From Companilactobacillus ginsenosidimutans (lineage in GTDB: Bacteria; Bacillota; Bacilli; Lactobacillales; Lactobacillaceae): a stretch of DNA of 64,000 nt. Positions within the stretch are counted from its first letter, which is position 1; every line of letters starts with the position of its first letter. Position numbers and translations under genes: made by a program. Positions 53,561 to 62,010 of the stretch are shown here, piece by piece. The stretch spans positions 496,001-560,000 of the forward strand of contig NZ_CP012034.1 of the NCBI RefSeq assembly GCF_001050475.1, read 5' to 3'. The notes under the pieces were generated by a model. The model saw only the letters and a list, made by a program, of their open reading frames with translations, was not told the origin of the DNA and searched no databases.

Positions 53561-53585
53561 ATGTCTTTATGTTCAATAATATTCT

Positions 53586-53634
53586 ATATTGTAATATAAT
53601 TGCATTATTGAATGTGATATTATTACATATTGAA
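53586..53634. promoter_or_regulatory. Imperfect inverted repeat upstream of the PlcR-like regulator
   Basis: ATATTGTAATA on the left and TATTACATAT on the right are inverted copies (one base inserted) about 25 nt apart, ending about 25 nt before the start codon of the regulator. This could be an autoregulatory operator; AT-rich chance is also possible. Confidence 0.3.
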
Positions 53635-53654
53635 ATATTTTGGAGGGTAAGCTA

Positions 53655-54542
53655 ATGTTTATTGGCTCAAAATTTAAAAGTACAAGAATAAAATTAAATA
53701 TGAATCAATCTGATTTATCAAAGGGTATTTGCACGCAGGCGGTAATAAGTAAACTGGAAAATCAGAATACCCCACCATCAATCGATATCCTTATACAACT
53801 TTGTCAGAGATTACAATTAACTCTAAACGATGTTTATTCAGAATTTTCAAAGTTACCTTCTAAAAACCTTATTTCTGACAAAATTGATGAAATGGATCAA
53901 AAAATTCAGTCAAAAGATTTTTCCTCGATTACTGAAATCATTAGTTCGATTGATCAAGATAATCTCAGCGGTGAACAAATTGCTCACCTACACTTTCAGT
54001 TGGGCAAAGTAGCGGCATTGAATCACAATTTCGATGAAGCGATTTTCCAGTATAATTACTCACTTCAAGTAATTAATAACCGAACCATTGTTTTTTGGAA
54101 GTTCTTATCATATATTGGACTTGCTAATATTTATGAATCTAAACAAGCTCATGATAAAGTCGCATATTATTATCAACTGGCGTATAAATACATCAATGAA
54201 ATTGATTCAAAGCAAGATATTCTATACTTTTATTTTCTTGAGGCGATAAACTCTTTGGCGCAGTTCTACTTTAATGAGAAGAATTTTGATAAATGTTCAG
54301 CTCTGATTCAAATTGGTTTGAAACCACATAACGGCTATTTATCCGCTAAATTTACTGATAATCTCTACTATTTATCCGCTAGCACAGCCTTACAAAATCC
54401 AGAGGCAGATAAAACAACACTTAGTCACGATTTGACTATGGCAATTGCTTTTGCGGACTATAATAAGAATCAATTTTTGCTAGATAAAATTAATCAGCTA
54501 ATGCAGCAATACAATATCCGTGAATTAAAAATCAAACCATAA
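53655..54542 (+). CDS. XRE-family regulator with C-terminal TPR-like domain (PlcR/RRNPP-like)
   Basis: 295 residues. An N-terminal XRE helix-turn-helix (about 5-62; MNQSDLSKGICTQAVISKLE) is very like the PlcR group. It is followed by repeated helical pairs (about 95-290) that read as TPRs. PlcR-like proteins bind short secreted peptides and control surface or virulence genes; here no small secreted peptide gene is adjacent, so the signal is unknown. The ATG at 53655 has GGAGGG 7 nt upstream. A bidirectional terminator follows the stop codon. Confidence 0.85.
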   Translation: MFIGSKFKSTRIKLNMNQSDLSKGICTQAVISKLENQNTPPSIDILIQLCQRLQLTLNDVYSEFSKLPSKNLISDKIDEMDQKIQSKDFSSITEIISSIDQDNLSGEQIAHLHFQLGKVAALNHNFDEAIFQYNYSLQVINNRTIVFWKFLSYIGLANIYESKQAHDKVAYYYQLAYKYINEIDSKQDILYFYFLEAINSLAQFYFNEKNFDKCSALIQIGLKPHNGYLSAKFTDNLYYLSASTALQNPEADKTTLSHDLTMAIAFADYNKNQFLLDKINQLMQQYNIRELKIKP

Positions 54543-54575
54543 AAAAATACCCTACAAATTGTAGGGTATTTTTGT
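54543..54575. terminator. Bidirectional terminator between the regulator and tautomerase genes
   Basis: AAATACCCTACAA pairs with GTAGGGTATTT around a short AT loop, with A-rich and T-rich flanks on both sides. It lies between convergent stop codons. Confidence 0.9.
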
Positions 54576-54582
54576 TATATGA

Positions 54583-54768
54583 TTATTCGTCACTCTTAAG
54601 AACTCCACCAACAGCATAGTGTTCCTTCGCCATTTCATTCAAAACGACATGAACATGTTCTGCAGGTGCACCTGTATTTTTAACAATAGCGTCTGTAACG
54701 TCTTTAACCATACCTTTTAGTTGTTCTGGACTGCGTCCAGCGATTAAATCAATATGTACTAATGGCAT
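54583..54768 (-). CDS. 4-oxalocrotonate tautomerase family protein
   Basis: 61 residues, beginning Met-Pro (MPLVHIDLIAGRS); the Pro becomes the N-terminal catalytic base after Met removal. The arginine at position 13 and the family pattern (AIVKNTGAPAEHVHVVLNEM) fit the small DmpI/4-OT subfamily. The natural substrate in lactobacilli is not known. The ATG at 54768 has AAGGAG 8 nt upstream and is chosen because the Pro must follow it. Confidence 0.9.
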   Translation of the reverse strand: MPLVHIDLIAGRSPEQLKGMVKDVTDAIVKNTGAPAEHVHVVLNEMAKEHYAVGGVLKSDE

Positions 54769-54783
54769 ACTAATCACTCCTTG

Positions 54784-56031
54784 TTATTTTTTACGATCGT
54801 TATTTAATTTAACAATCTCTAGTATAACATCAGTTGCCAATTCCATGGACTCTTCTGCTACATATTCGTAACGTCCGTGCATATTTTCTCCACCAGCAAA
54901 TAAATTAGGAGTTGGAAGACCCATAAATGAAATTTTTGATCCATCTGTACCGCCACGAACCGGAGCCTCATCAGGTTTAATGTTGAGATTTGCCATTGCT
55001 TTTTCGGCAATTTTAACAACATCCATGTGGTCTTTCATGATATCAATCATATTGTAATATTGATCATTCATATCAATGGTAACAGTCCCATCGCCATATT
55101 TACTATTCAATTTAGAAACGATGTTATTGATTTTAGTCTTTCTATCTTCCAATCCTTGACGTTCAAAATCACGGATAATATACGACATTTCAGCTTCATC
55201 AACAGTTCCGCTCAATGATAATAGATGGAAGAACCCATCTCTGCCGTCTGTTTTTTCAGGTACCTCGTCTTCAGGTAAATCATTTTGAAAATCATTTGCC
55301 ACACGCAATGCGTTAATCATAATATCCTTTGCTGAACCTGGATGGACATCTTTACCTGTAATGTGAACTTTTAATCCAGCAGCACAAAATGTTTCATATT
55401 CCAATTGGCCAACAGGGCCACCGTCGACAGTATAGGCAAAATCTGCGCCAAAATCTTGAACGTCAAATTTATCTGCTCCAGTACCAATTTCTTCATCAGG
55501 ACCTAAGCCGATAACAATTTTTCCGTGTTTTACTTCCGGATGGTTAATCAAGTATTCCATAGACGTAATAACTTCACTCACACCGGATTTATCATCTGAA
55601 CCAAGTAAAGTATCACCACTCGTTGTAATCAACGTCTGGTCGGCATAATTTAACAATGATGGAAATACCTTTGGATCCAAAGTAAATTCCCCAGCTTCAT
55701 CAAGCTTAATTACACTTTTACCATCATAATTTTCAACAATTTTTGGTTTGATATTTTCTGAATTAAAATCTGCAGTATCAACGTGTGAGATTAATCCTAA
55801 AACTGGGACATCGTAATCCAAGTTTGATGGTAATTCAGCAAGTAAATACGAGTTTACAGGATGAATTCGAACATTCTGCATACCGATTTCTTTTAACTCA
55901 GTTTCAAGCTTTTTTAGAAACACTAATTCACGATTGGTTGAAGGAACTGTAGTTGAATTTTCGTCTGACCTTGTATTTTGTTTTACATATCCCAAAAAAC
56001 GTGGAATCAATTTTTCATATTTTACTGTCAT
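54784..56031 (-). CDS. pepT: Peptidase T
   Basis: A 415-residue M20B zinc tripeptidase that releases N-terminal residues from tripeptides in the cytoplasm. It has the metal motifs ISHVDTADF (His/Asp), LLGSDDKSG, LGPDEEIGTG and the late GGTDGSKISFMGLPTPN. Length is standard. It serves peptide use typical of lactic acid bacteria. It is 14 nt after the Nif3-like gene in the same direction. Confidence 0.96.
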   Translation of the reverse strand: MTVKYEKLIPRFLGYVKQNTRSDENSTTVPSTNRELVFLKKLETELKEIGMQNVRIHPVNSYLLAELPSNLDYDVPVLGLISHVDTADFNSENIKPKIVENYDGKSVIKLDEAGEFTLDPKVFPSLLNYADQTLITTSGDTLLGSDDKSGVSEVITSMEYLINHPEVKHGKIVIGLGPDEEIGTGADKFDVQDFGADFAYTVDGGPVGQLEYETFCAAGLKVHITGKDVHPGSAKDIMINALRVANDFQNDLPEDEVPEKTDGRDGFFHLLSLSGTVDEAEMSYIIRDFERQGLEDRKTKINNIVSKLNSKYGDGTVTIDMNDQYYNMIDIMKDHMDVVKIAEKAMANLNIKPDEAPVRGGTDGSKISFMGLPTPNLFAGGENMHGRYEYVAEESMELATDVILEIVKLNNDRKK

Positions 56032-56045
56032 TCTCAGATTCTCCC

Positions 56046-56849
56046 CTATAGAAAGTTGTATGGTTCCGTGTTAACTTTTGATTTGATAATATCAATATCC
56101 CAATGATAGTCATTGGCCCAATCTTGAACTTTGTGAGCCATTTTTTCGATGAATATAGCTTCTATATGGTGACCAGGATCGACGACATTCAATCCATTTG
56201 ACATCATATCGTGAGCTGTGTGGTAGTATACGTCTCCCGTAATAAATGTATCGGCACCAGATTTTAACACCTCTGGATAGAATTTACCTGCATCTCCACC
56301 AATAATAGCAACCCGTCTAACTTTTTGACCCAACTCAGATTTAACATAACGCAAATTTGGTAAATCATATGCATCACGAACTCTTTTAGCAAATTCAACT
56401 AAATCCATTTCTTCAGCCAACTCGCCCACTCTACCAATTGAATAATCATCGTCTGGATCAATGTAACCTGATGATTTTATTTCAACATGCTCACGTAATT
56501 TCTCCATCAGCCAGTCATTCATACCACCATGAGCTTTATCTAAATTGGTGTGTGAAGCATTCACTGAAATATTGTGCGTCATTAAGTCGGCATACATTTT
56601 ATTCTGTGGAGATGACAAATCCAAATTTCTTGGTGCATGAAACATAATTGGATGGTGAGCCAAAATCAAATCAACATTATTATCGATGGCCTCTTGAACC
56701 ACCTTAGGACGCACATCCAATGTGGTCATTACTTTCTTAACAGATTGCTGACGGTCACCGATTTGAAATCCAGTGGGGTCACCATCCATTTTGATACTTA
56801 ATGGAGCAAACTCTTCAATCTTATTTAAAATATCTTGAACTTTAACCAT
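56046..56849 (-). CDS. Nif3-like dinuclear metal centre protein (YqfO family)
   Basis: 267 residues. The metal-binding residues of the family are readable: LAHHPIMFH (about 63-71), SHTNLDKAHGG and, near the C-terminus, DPGHHIEAIF. This is the short form without the PII-like insertion found in B. subtilis YqfO (about 370). The reaction is unclear; related enzymes are GTP cyclohydrolase-like or phosphatases by annotation only. Its ATG overlaps the trmK stop (TAATG); the trmK-yqfO pair next to rpoD is conserved in Bacilli. Confidence 0.92.
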   Translation of the reverse strand: MVKVQDILNKIEEFAPLSIKMDGDPTGFQIGDRQQSVKKVMTTLDVRPKVVQEAIDNNVDLILAHHPIMFHAPRNLDLSSPQNKMYADLMTHNISVNASHTNLDKAHGGMNDWLMEKLREHVEIKSSGYIDPDDDYSIGRVGELAEEMDLVEFAKRVRDAYDLPNLRYVKSELGQKVRRVAIIGGDAGKFYPEVLKSGADTFITGDVYYHTAHDMMSNGLNVVDPGHHIEAIFIEKMAHKVQDWANDYHWDIDIIKSKVNTEPYNFL

Positions 56850-57538
56850 TACAAAATCTCCTCAATGTACTTAATATTATCGTTCATTTGAGCAATTTTT
56901 GTTTCATCGATTTTTTTAGCATTTCCCATGTTTCTAACGGCTTTTTGATAGCTGGATAATTTATGAGTCCATTTGGCGACAAAAGTAGGGGTCCTTTTTT
57001 TAATCAAAACTGGACCCATTAAAAACTCAGCAGCAGTTAGCTTCTGAGTCTTATTTGTACGTTTAGCTTTAATGATCTCGTAAACATGATTATCTTCTTG
57101 GATGATGTCTTCATCAATGATTTCAAAATTATTATCAGTTACCCATTGTCTTACCAATGGCTCTCCAATATTTGGTTGCAATATCAACGTTTTAACATTT
57201 GAAAGTTGTTCATCAGTTGCACGCTCAAGAATATCACTAATCAAGATTCCGCCCATTCCCGCAATGACAACTGTATCAATTTGATCTGCATCCTTAATAA
57301 CGGCTAAGCCATCGCCTAGTCGAACATCAATTTTATTATCTAATCCAAATTTTTTTACATCTTCCAGAGATCTATTTCGAGGTCCGGGAGCAACTTCGCC
57401 AGCAATTGCGTAATCTATTATATGGTCGTCAATAAGTTCGACTGGTAGGTACGCATGATCAGAACCAATATCTGCTAATCGAACGTTTCCATCAACCATT
57501 TTTGAAACAGCGTTTAAACGCTTTGATAAAAGTGTCAA
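56849..57538 (-). CDS. trmK: tRNA (adenine22-N1)-methyltransferase TrmK
   Basis: 229 residues; methylates A22 in the D-arm of some tRNAs. The SAM motif LADIGSDHAYLPVELI lies at about 21-36 and the motif VVIAGMGGILI at about 90. The start is a TTG at 57538, with AGGTGA 9 nt upstream inside the end of cfa; the next in-frame ATG would remove conserved N-terminal sequence. The 3' end overlaps the Nif3-like gene. Confidence 0.93.
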   Translation of the reverse strand: MTLLSKRLNAVSKMVDGNVRLADIGSDHAYLPVELIDDHIIDYAIAGEVAPGPRNRSLEDVKKFGLDNKIDVRLGDGLAVIKDADQIDTVVIAGMGGILISDILERATDEQLSNVKTLILQPNIGEPLVRQWVTDNNFEIIDEDIIQEDNHVYEIIKAKRTNKTQKLTAAEFLMGPVLIKKRTPTFVAKWTHKLSSYQKAVRNMGNAKKIDETKIAQMNDNIKYIEEIL

Positions 57539-57539
57539 T

Positions 57540-58748
57540 CTATTCAGTCACCTGTTCTACAGTTTCACGATCCTTGTCAGTCATGTATTCACGTGTCATA
57601 GGAAGGCTGCTACCACTTGGTCCATTTGTAAGTAGATATTGTATTACATCAATGTTTCCACTTTCAAATGAAGCTGCACAAGCTTGTAGGTACAAGTCCC
57701 ACATACGTACAAATTTTTCATCAAACATGTCTTCAACTTGGTCTTCAACTTTAACAAAGTTTCTGTGCCAAATTTCGACAGTTTTCTGATAATGTCTTCT
57801 GAGCGGTTCAATATCGTCAATTTGTAATTTTGCATCCATAATGTGACCAATATTTTCCTTAAGATCAGGAATGTAGCCACCTGGGAAAATATACTTAACA
57901 AGCCAAGCATCAACACCTGCACCTTCATGTTGACCAGTAATACCGTGTATTAATGCAGTTCCTTGTGGCTTGAGCATCTTTTTAACTGTGTTGAAATAAC
58001 CTTCAAGGTGAGTCTCTCCAACGTGTTCGAACATTCCGACAGAAACAACGTGATCAAATTTTTCATTGATTTCGCGGTAATCTTCTAAGATAACCTCCAT
58101 TTGATCAGTTAAATTCTCTTCTTGAATCTTGTTGTTTACGTAGTCATATTGTTCTTGACTAAGAGTAACACCTTTGGCTTTCAAACCATATTCTTTAGCT
58201 GCGGTGAACATCATGGTACCCCATCCACAACCAATATCAATAATTGTTTCGCCAGGTTTTGTATTTAGTTTATTTAAAATATGATGAACTTTATTTAATT
58301 GAGCTGTCTCCAAATCATCTTCTGGTGTTCTAAAGTAAGCACAAGAATAAGTCATCGTATCATCCAACCATAATTTATAAAAATTATTTCCGATATCGTA
58401 GTGATTTTGAATTTCTTCTTTATTCTTATCCTCTGAATGACTAAACTTAGGAACAATCTTTTTAAGTTTCGGATTTGACATAAAACTTTCAGATTGTGTG
58501 TACGCTGAGGTAATGAGCTTTTGAATGGAACCATCAATTTCGATGTCCTTGTTCATATAAGCTTCTCCCAATGTCAAAGTTGCATGCTTACGTACTTCTG
58601 ATATTGGAACCTCTTTGTTAAATGTGATTGTTATGTCAGATTTTCCCTCTGGGCCGTATGTTTTTTCCTTGCCATCCCAGAAAACTACTTTGATGGGAAT
58701 AGTAAATGAATGCTTGAATATTTGATCGTAAATTGTTTTGTCTAACAT
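57540..58748 (-). CDS. cfa: Cyclopropane-fatty-acyl-phospholipid synthase
   Basis: 402 residues. It transfers a methylene from SAM to unsaturated acyl chains of membrane lipids, which raises acid and freeze tolerance in lactobacilli. The N-terminal lipid-binding part (1-110) precedes the methyltransferase domain with [15 protein letters not shown] (about 165-179) and GVTLSQEQ, and the site region [16 protein letters not shown] near 118. The ATG at 58748 has GGAGG 6 nt upstream, preferred to 58760. It is inserted between rpoD and trmK, which are adjacent in Bacillus. Confidence 0.95.
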   Translation of the reverse strand: MLDKTIYDQIFKHSFTIPIKVVFWDGKEKTYGPEGKSDITITFNKEVPISEVRKHATLTLGEAYMNKDIEIDGSIQKLITSAYTQSESFMSNPKLKKIVPKFSHSEDKNKEEIQNHYDIGNNFYKLWLDDTMTYSCAYFRTPEDDLETAQLNKVHHILNKLNTKPGETIIDIGCGWGTMMFTAAKEYGLKAKGVTLSQEQYDYVNNKIQEENLTDQMEVILEDYREINEKFDHVVSVGMFEHVGETHLEGYFNTVKKMLKPQGTALIHGITGQHEGAGVDAWLVKYIFPGGYIPDLKENIGHIMDAKLQIDDIEPLRRHYQKTVEIWHRNFVKVEDQVEDMFDEKFVRMWDLYLQACAASFESGNIDVIQYLLTNGPSGSSLPMTREYMTDKDRETVEQVTE

Positions 58749-58791
58749 AAAATCCTCCAAAAATTGAATATAATTAATTGTAAATCAAATC

Positions 58792-58824
58792 TTGAAAAAA
58801 CAAAACTTTTATCAGTTTTTTCAA
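58792..58824 (-). terminator. Possible AT-rich hairpin between rpoD and cfa
   Basis: TTGAAAAAAC and GTTTTTTCAA form a perfect 10-bp stem, but with few G-C pairs and no clean T-run on the minus strand. It may end rpoD transcripts. Confidence 0.3.
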
Positions 58825-58927
58825 TAAAAAAGGCAAAACTTTGAAAAAAAAAGCAAAAAAAATCACAACATCCTCGATTTGGACATTGCGAAATTTTAGT
58901 CTAATTATCAGAGTTTAAATCTATATA

Positions 58928-60076
58928 TTACTCAAGAAAATCTTTAAGTTGCTTTGATCTTGAAGGGTGACGCAGTTTACGTAGTGCTTTAGCTTCGATT
59001 TGACGAATTCTTTCACGAGTAACACCGAAGACCTTACCTACCTCTTCTAGTGTTCTCGTTCTTCCGTCATCGAGACCGAAACGTAAACGTAGAACGTTTT
59101 CTTCACGATCTGTCAATGTATCAAGAACATTCTCTAATTGTTCCTTCAATAACTCATAAGATGCATGGTCCTCAGGACTAGTAGCATCAGAATCCTCGAT
59201 GAAGTCACCAAGATGAGAATCGTCCTCTTCACCAATAGGTGTTTCTAGTGAAACTGGTTCTTGAGCAATCTTTAGGATATCACGAACTTTTGTAGTTGGC
59301 ATATCCATTTCAGCACCAATTTCTTCTGGCAATGGCTCACGACCAAGGTCTTGAAGTAATTGGCGTTGAATTCTGATTAACTTGTTGATAGTTTCAACCA
59401 TATGTACAGGGATACGAATTGTTCTTGCTTGGTCAGCAATGGCACGCGTAATAGCCTGTCTAATCCACCAGGTTGCATATGTAGAAAACTTGAAACCAAG
59501 TCGATAGTCGAATTTTTCAACGGCTTTCATTAGGCCCATATTACCTTCTTGAATCAAATCCAAGAATTGCATTCCACGTCCGACATATCTTTTGGCAATT
59601 GAAACAACCAAACGTAAATTGGCTTCAGCCAATCGTTGCTTAGCTTCTTCATCACCTTGTTCAATCTTCAAAGCCAAATCGACTTCTTGTTGAGCATTAA
59701 GAAGAGGAACACGACCAATTTCCTTAAGATACATACGAACTGGATCATTAACCTTAATGTCAGTTGGTGCGGCGGTATCTTTAGAACTAGGAGCTTTTTC
59801 TCTCTTCTTTTCACTTAATAAAGCCATTTTACTTGGATTACCATCATCATCAGTAACAGCAATACCCTTGTCTTGCAATTGTTCTAGAGTGTCATCAAGA
59901 GTTTTATCTTTTAAAGAGAAAGGTTTGATGAGTTGCTCTGTAAGTTCAGCTTCTGTTACTGAACCCTTTTTCTTCTTATCTTTAATAAGAGCCTTAATTG
60001 CTGACTCTAATTCTTTACTTGATTTAACAACTTTTTTTGTTCTTGTCTTTGATACTGTTGTTTTCTTTGCTGCCAT
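58928..60076 (-). CDS. rpoD: Primary sigma factor RpoD/SigA
   Basis: 382 residues. A Lys-rich N-terminal region 1.1 (about 1-90) is followed by region 1.2 ([16 protein letters not shown]) and region 2 with [19 protein letters not shown] and the -10 melting segment [14 protein letters not shown]. Region 3 and region 4 ([22 protein letters not shown]) complete the protein. All parts of a housekeeping sigma-70 are present. GGAGG precedes the ATG by 7 nt. It follows dnaG by 22 nt, the usual dnaG-rpoD operon. Confidence 0.98.
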   Translation of the reverse strand: MAAKKTTVSKTRTKKVVKSSKELESAIKALIKDKKKKGSVTEAELTEQLIKPFSLKDKTLDDTLEQLQDKGIAVTDDDGNPSKMALLSEKKREKAPSSKDTAAPTDIKVNDPVRMYLKEIGRVPLLNAQQEVDLALKIEQGDEEAKQRLAEANLRLVVSIAKRYVGRGMQFLDLIQEGNMGLMKAVEKFDYRLGFKFSTYATWWIRQAITRAIADQARTIRIPVHMVETINKLIRIQRQLLQDLGREPLPEEIGAEMDMPTTKVRDILKIAQEPVSLETPIGEEDDSHLGDFIEDSDATSPEDHASYELLKEQLENVLDTLTDREENVLRLRFGLDDGRTRTLEEVGKVFGVTRERIRQIEAKALRKLRHPSRSKQLKDFLE

Positions 60077-60098
60077 AAATATATTCCTCCAGTATGCT

Positions 60099-61928
60099 TT
60101 AATTGCTTGTTAACAATCTTCTGACATTGATCAACTCTTGAGTAAGTTCTAACTGTAATTTATTATCCCCTACCATTGCTGCCTTTTTCAATTGCCGATT
60201 GATATCGGTCATCTTGAACTCCAAATCGGAATTTTGAATATTTGATATGTAATCTTGAATCTCATCATCATTATATTCAGAAGGCATTTGCATCATCTCA
60301 ACGTCTGCCAAGACATTTTTACAATCATCATCCAATACATTCATAAAATCTGAAACATTGACATCGTCATCATATCCTTCTTTTTCAGTATAAGAAATTA
60401 AACTGTTAAAAATCTTTTGATAACTTTGATGAACAAATTTGAAATCATTTCCCTTCAACCGGACTCGAATTTCGGGGAAACTGATTGCCCAAAAAATAAG
60501 ATTACGTTCAGATTTTTCAATCCGATCAAATTTTTCAGGAACAGCTGCGGTAACCTCTTCGAGTTTAGCTTTCTGGACATTCTTGTAATTATTGGCAGGT
60601 TTCTCAATAGCATTTTTCCGCCGCAAATTATCCAGTTCTTTGTTAATTGATTCTTTGGATACTTGCAGTTCTTCAGCCACTCTACCAACATACATATCAA
60701 TCTCAACAGGAGATTTGAGTTTTACTATTTCCTGCAAAGACTGTTTTAAAAATTCCAACTGATCGTGCTCATTATTTAAATTATATCTCCTGCGGAAATA
60801 ACTTAGAATGAATGAAATTGGTGTTTGAACCGAATTCTCAGTCAGTTGTTTAAACTTATCCGCTCCAGAACTACGGATAAATTCATCAGGATCTTGTTTG
60901 TTAGGAATACTAATGACGCCATAAGTGAATCGCTCGTCATTAAGTTGAGTCAATGCACGGTAAGTAGCTTCAACTCCGGGATCATCTCCATCATAACAAA
61001 CATTAATCTGATTGGTTGATCGATTTAGAACATATAATTGTTGATCAGTGAGACTCGTTCCCATTGATGCTACACCGTTAGTAACACCTGCTGCATAGGC
61101 ACTCATCACATCCATAAATCCTTCAAAAAGAATTACGTTCTTTTGTTCTCGAATACCACGCTTAGCAAGGTTCAAGTTGAACAAAGTTTTACCTTTGTTA
61201 AAAATTGTTGTTTCTGGACTATTTAAGTATTTTGCAACACCTTGTTCTTTATTAAGAATTCGTCCAGAAAACGCAATAATTTTGCCGTTCTCATCCTTAA
61301 TTGGAATCATGATACGATCACGAAAACGGTCGAACAAATCACCATCCTCGTTTTCGGCGAATAATCCCGATTTTCGTAAAATATCTTCAGAAATATTTTT
61401 ATTTTTGAAAAACTCCAACAATAAATTCGAATTATTTGGTGCATAGCCAATATCAAATGTATCAATGAGATTGGTTGTAATATTTCTATCTGAAAGATAC
61501 TTCAAAGGTACTGTGCCACCGTCAGTTTTTGTCAAAATATGGCTATAAAGCTTGGATGCATCTGCTTGCATTTGAAGTAAAACTCGGCTATCAGAACTTT
61601 GATATTGCTGGTTTCCAGCAGACTCAAATTGTTCTGGCACAGGAATGTTGCTCATTTGGGCAACTTCAACCACAGCTTCAGGGAATGATTTATCTTGAAT
61701 TTCCATGATAAATTTAAAAACATTTCCCCCACGACCACAACTGAAGCAATGGAATATTTGTTTATTTTCTTGAACAGAAAACGAAGGTGTCCTTTCTTCA
61801 TGAAAAGGACACAATCCAAACAGGTTCTTACCCTTTTTATTTAATTGTACATATCTACTTACAACATCAACGATGTTGGTTTTTGAGGTAACTTCATCAA
61901 TAAATTCTTGTGGAATTCTCGTTGCCAT
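60099..61928 (-). CDS. dnaG: DNA primase DnaG
   Basis: 609 residues; makes RNA primers at the replication fork. The CHC2 zinc finger uses C40, H43, C61 and C64 ([23 protein letters not shown]). The TOPRIM core has [14 protein letters not shown] and YDGDDPG, and a helicase-binding C-terminal domain follows. The ATG at 61928 lies shortly after GAGGGGGTGA; the GTG three codons upstream overlaps that box and is rejected. It is separated from glyS by a terminator, so dnaG must have its own promoter or depend on read-through. Confidence 0.97.
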   Translation of the reverse strand: MATRIPQEFIDEVTSKTNIVDVVSRYVQLNKKGKNLFGLCPFHEERTPSFSVQENKQIFHCFSCGRGGNVFKFIMEIQDKSFPEAVVEVAQMSNIPVPEQFESAGNQQYQSSDSRVLLQMQADASKLYSHILTKTDGGTVPLKYLSDRNITTNLIDTFDIGYAPNNSNLLLEFFKNKNISEDILRKSGLFAENEDGDLFDRFRDRIMIPIKDENGKIIAFSGRILNKEQGVAKYLNSPETTIFNKGKTLFNLNLAKRGIREQKNVILFEGFMDVMSAYAAGVTNGVASMGTSLTDQQLYVLNRSTNQINVCYDGDDPGVEATYRALTQLNDERFTYGVISIPNKQDPDEFIRSSGADKFKQLTENSVQTPISFILSYFRRRYNLNNEHDQLEFLKQSLQEIVKLKSPVEIDMYVGRVAEELQVSKESINKELDNLRRKNAIEKPANNYKNVQKAKLEEVTAAVPEKFDRIEKSERNLIFWAISFPEIRVRLKGNDFKFVHQSYQKIFNSLISYTEKEGYDDDVNVSDFMNVLDDDCKNVLADVEMMQMPSEYNDDEIQDYISNIQNSDLEFKMTDINRQLKKAAMVGDNKLQLELTQELINVRRLLTSN

Positions 61929-61954
61929 GGCCGTCACCCCCTCAAAGAATAATG

Positions 61955-61994
61955 ATAAAAAACAGTGAACTATAGTGTATCACGATTCACTGTT
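61955..61994 (-). terminator. Terminator of glyS
   Basis: AACAGTGAA pairs with TTCACTGTT around a 16-nt loop that can form GTG/CAC, followed on the minus strand by TTTTTTAT. It lies 17 nt after the glyS stop codon and shortly upstream of dnaG. Confidence 0.85.
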
Positions 61995-62010
61995 CTTTAC
62001 AAGTATTTTT

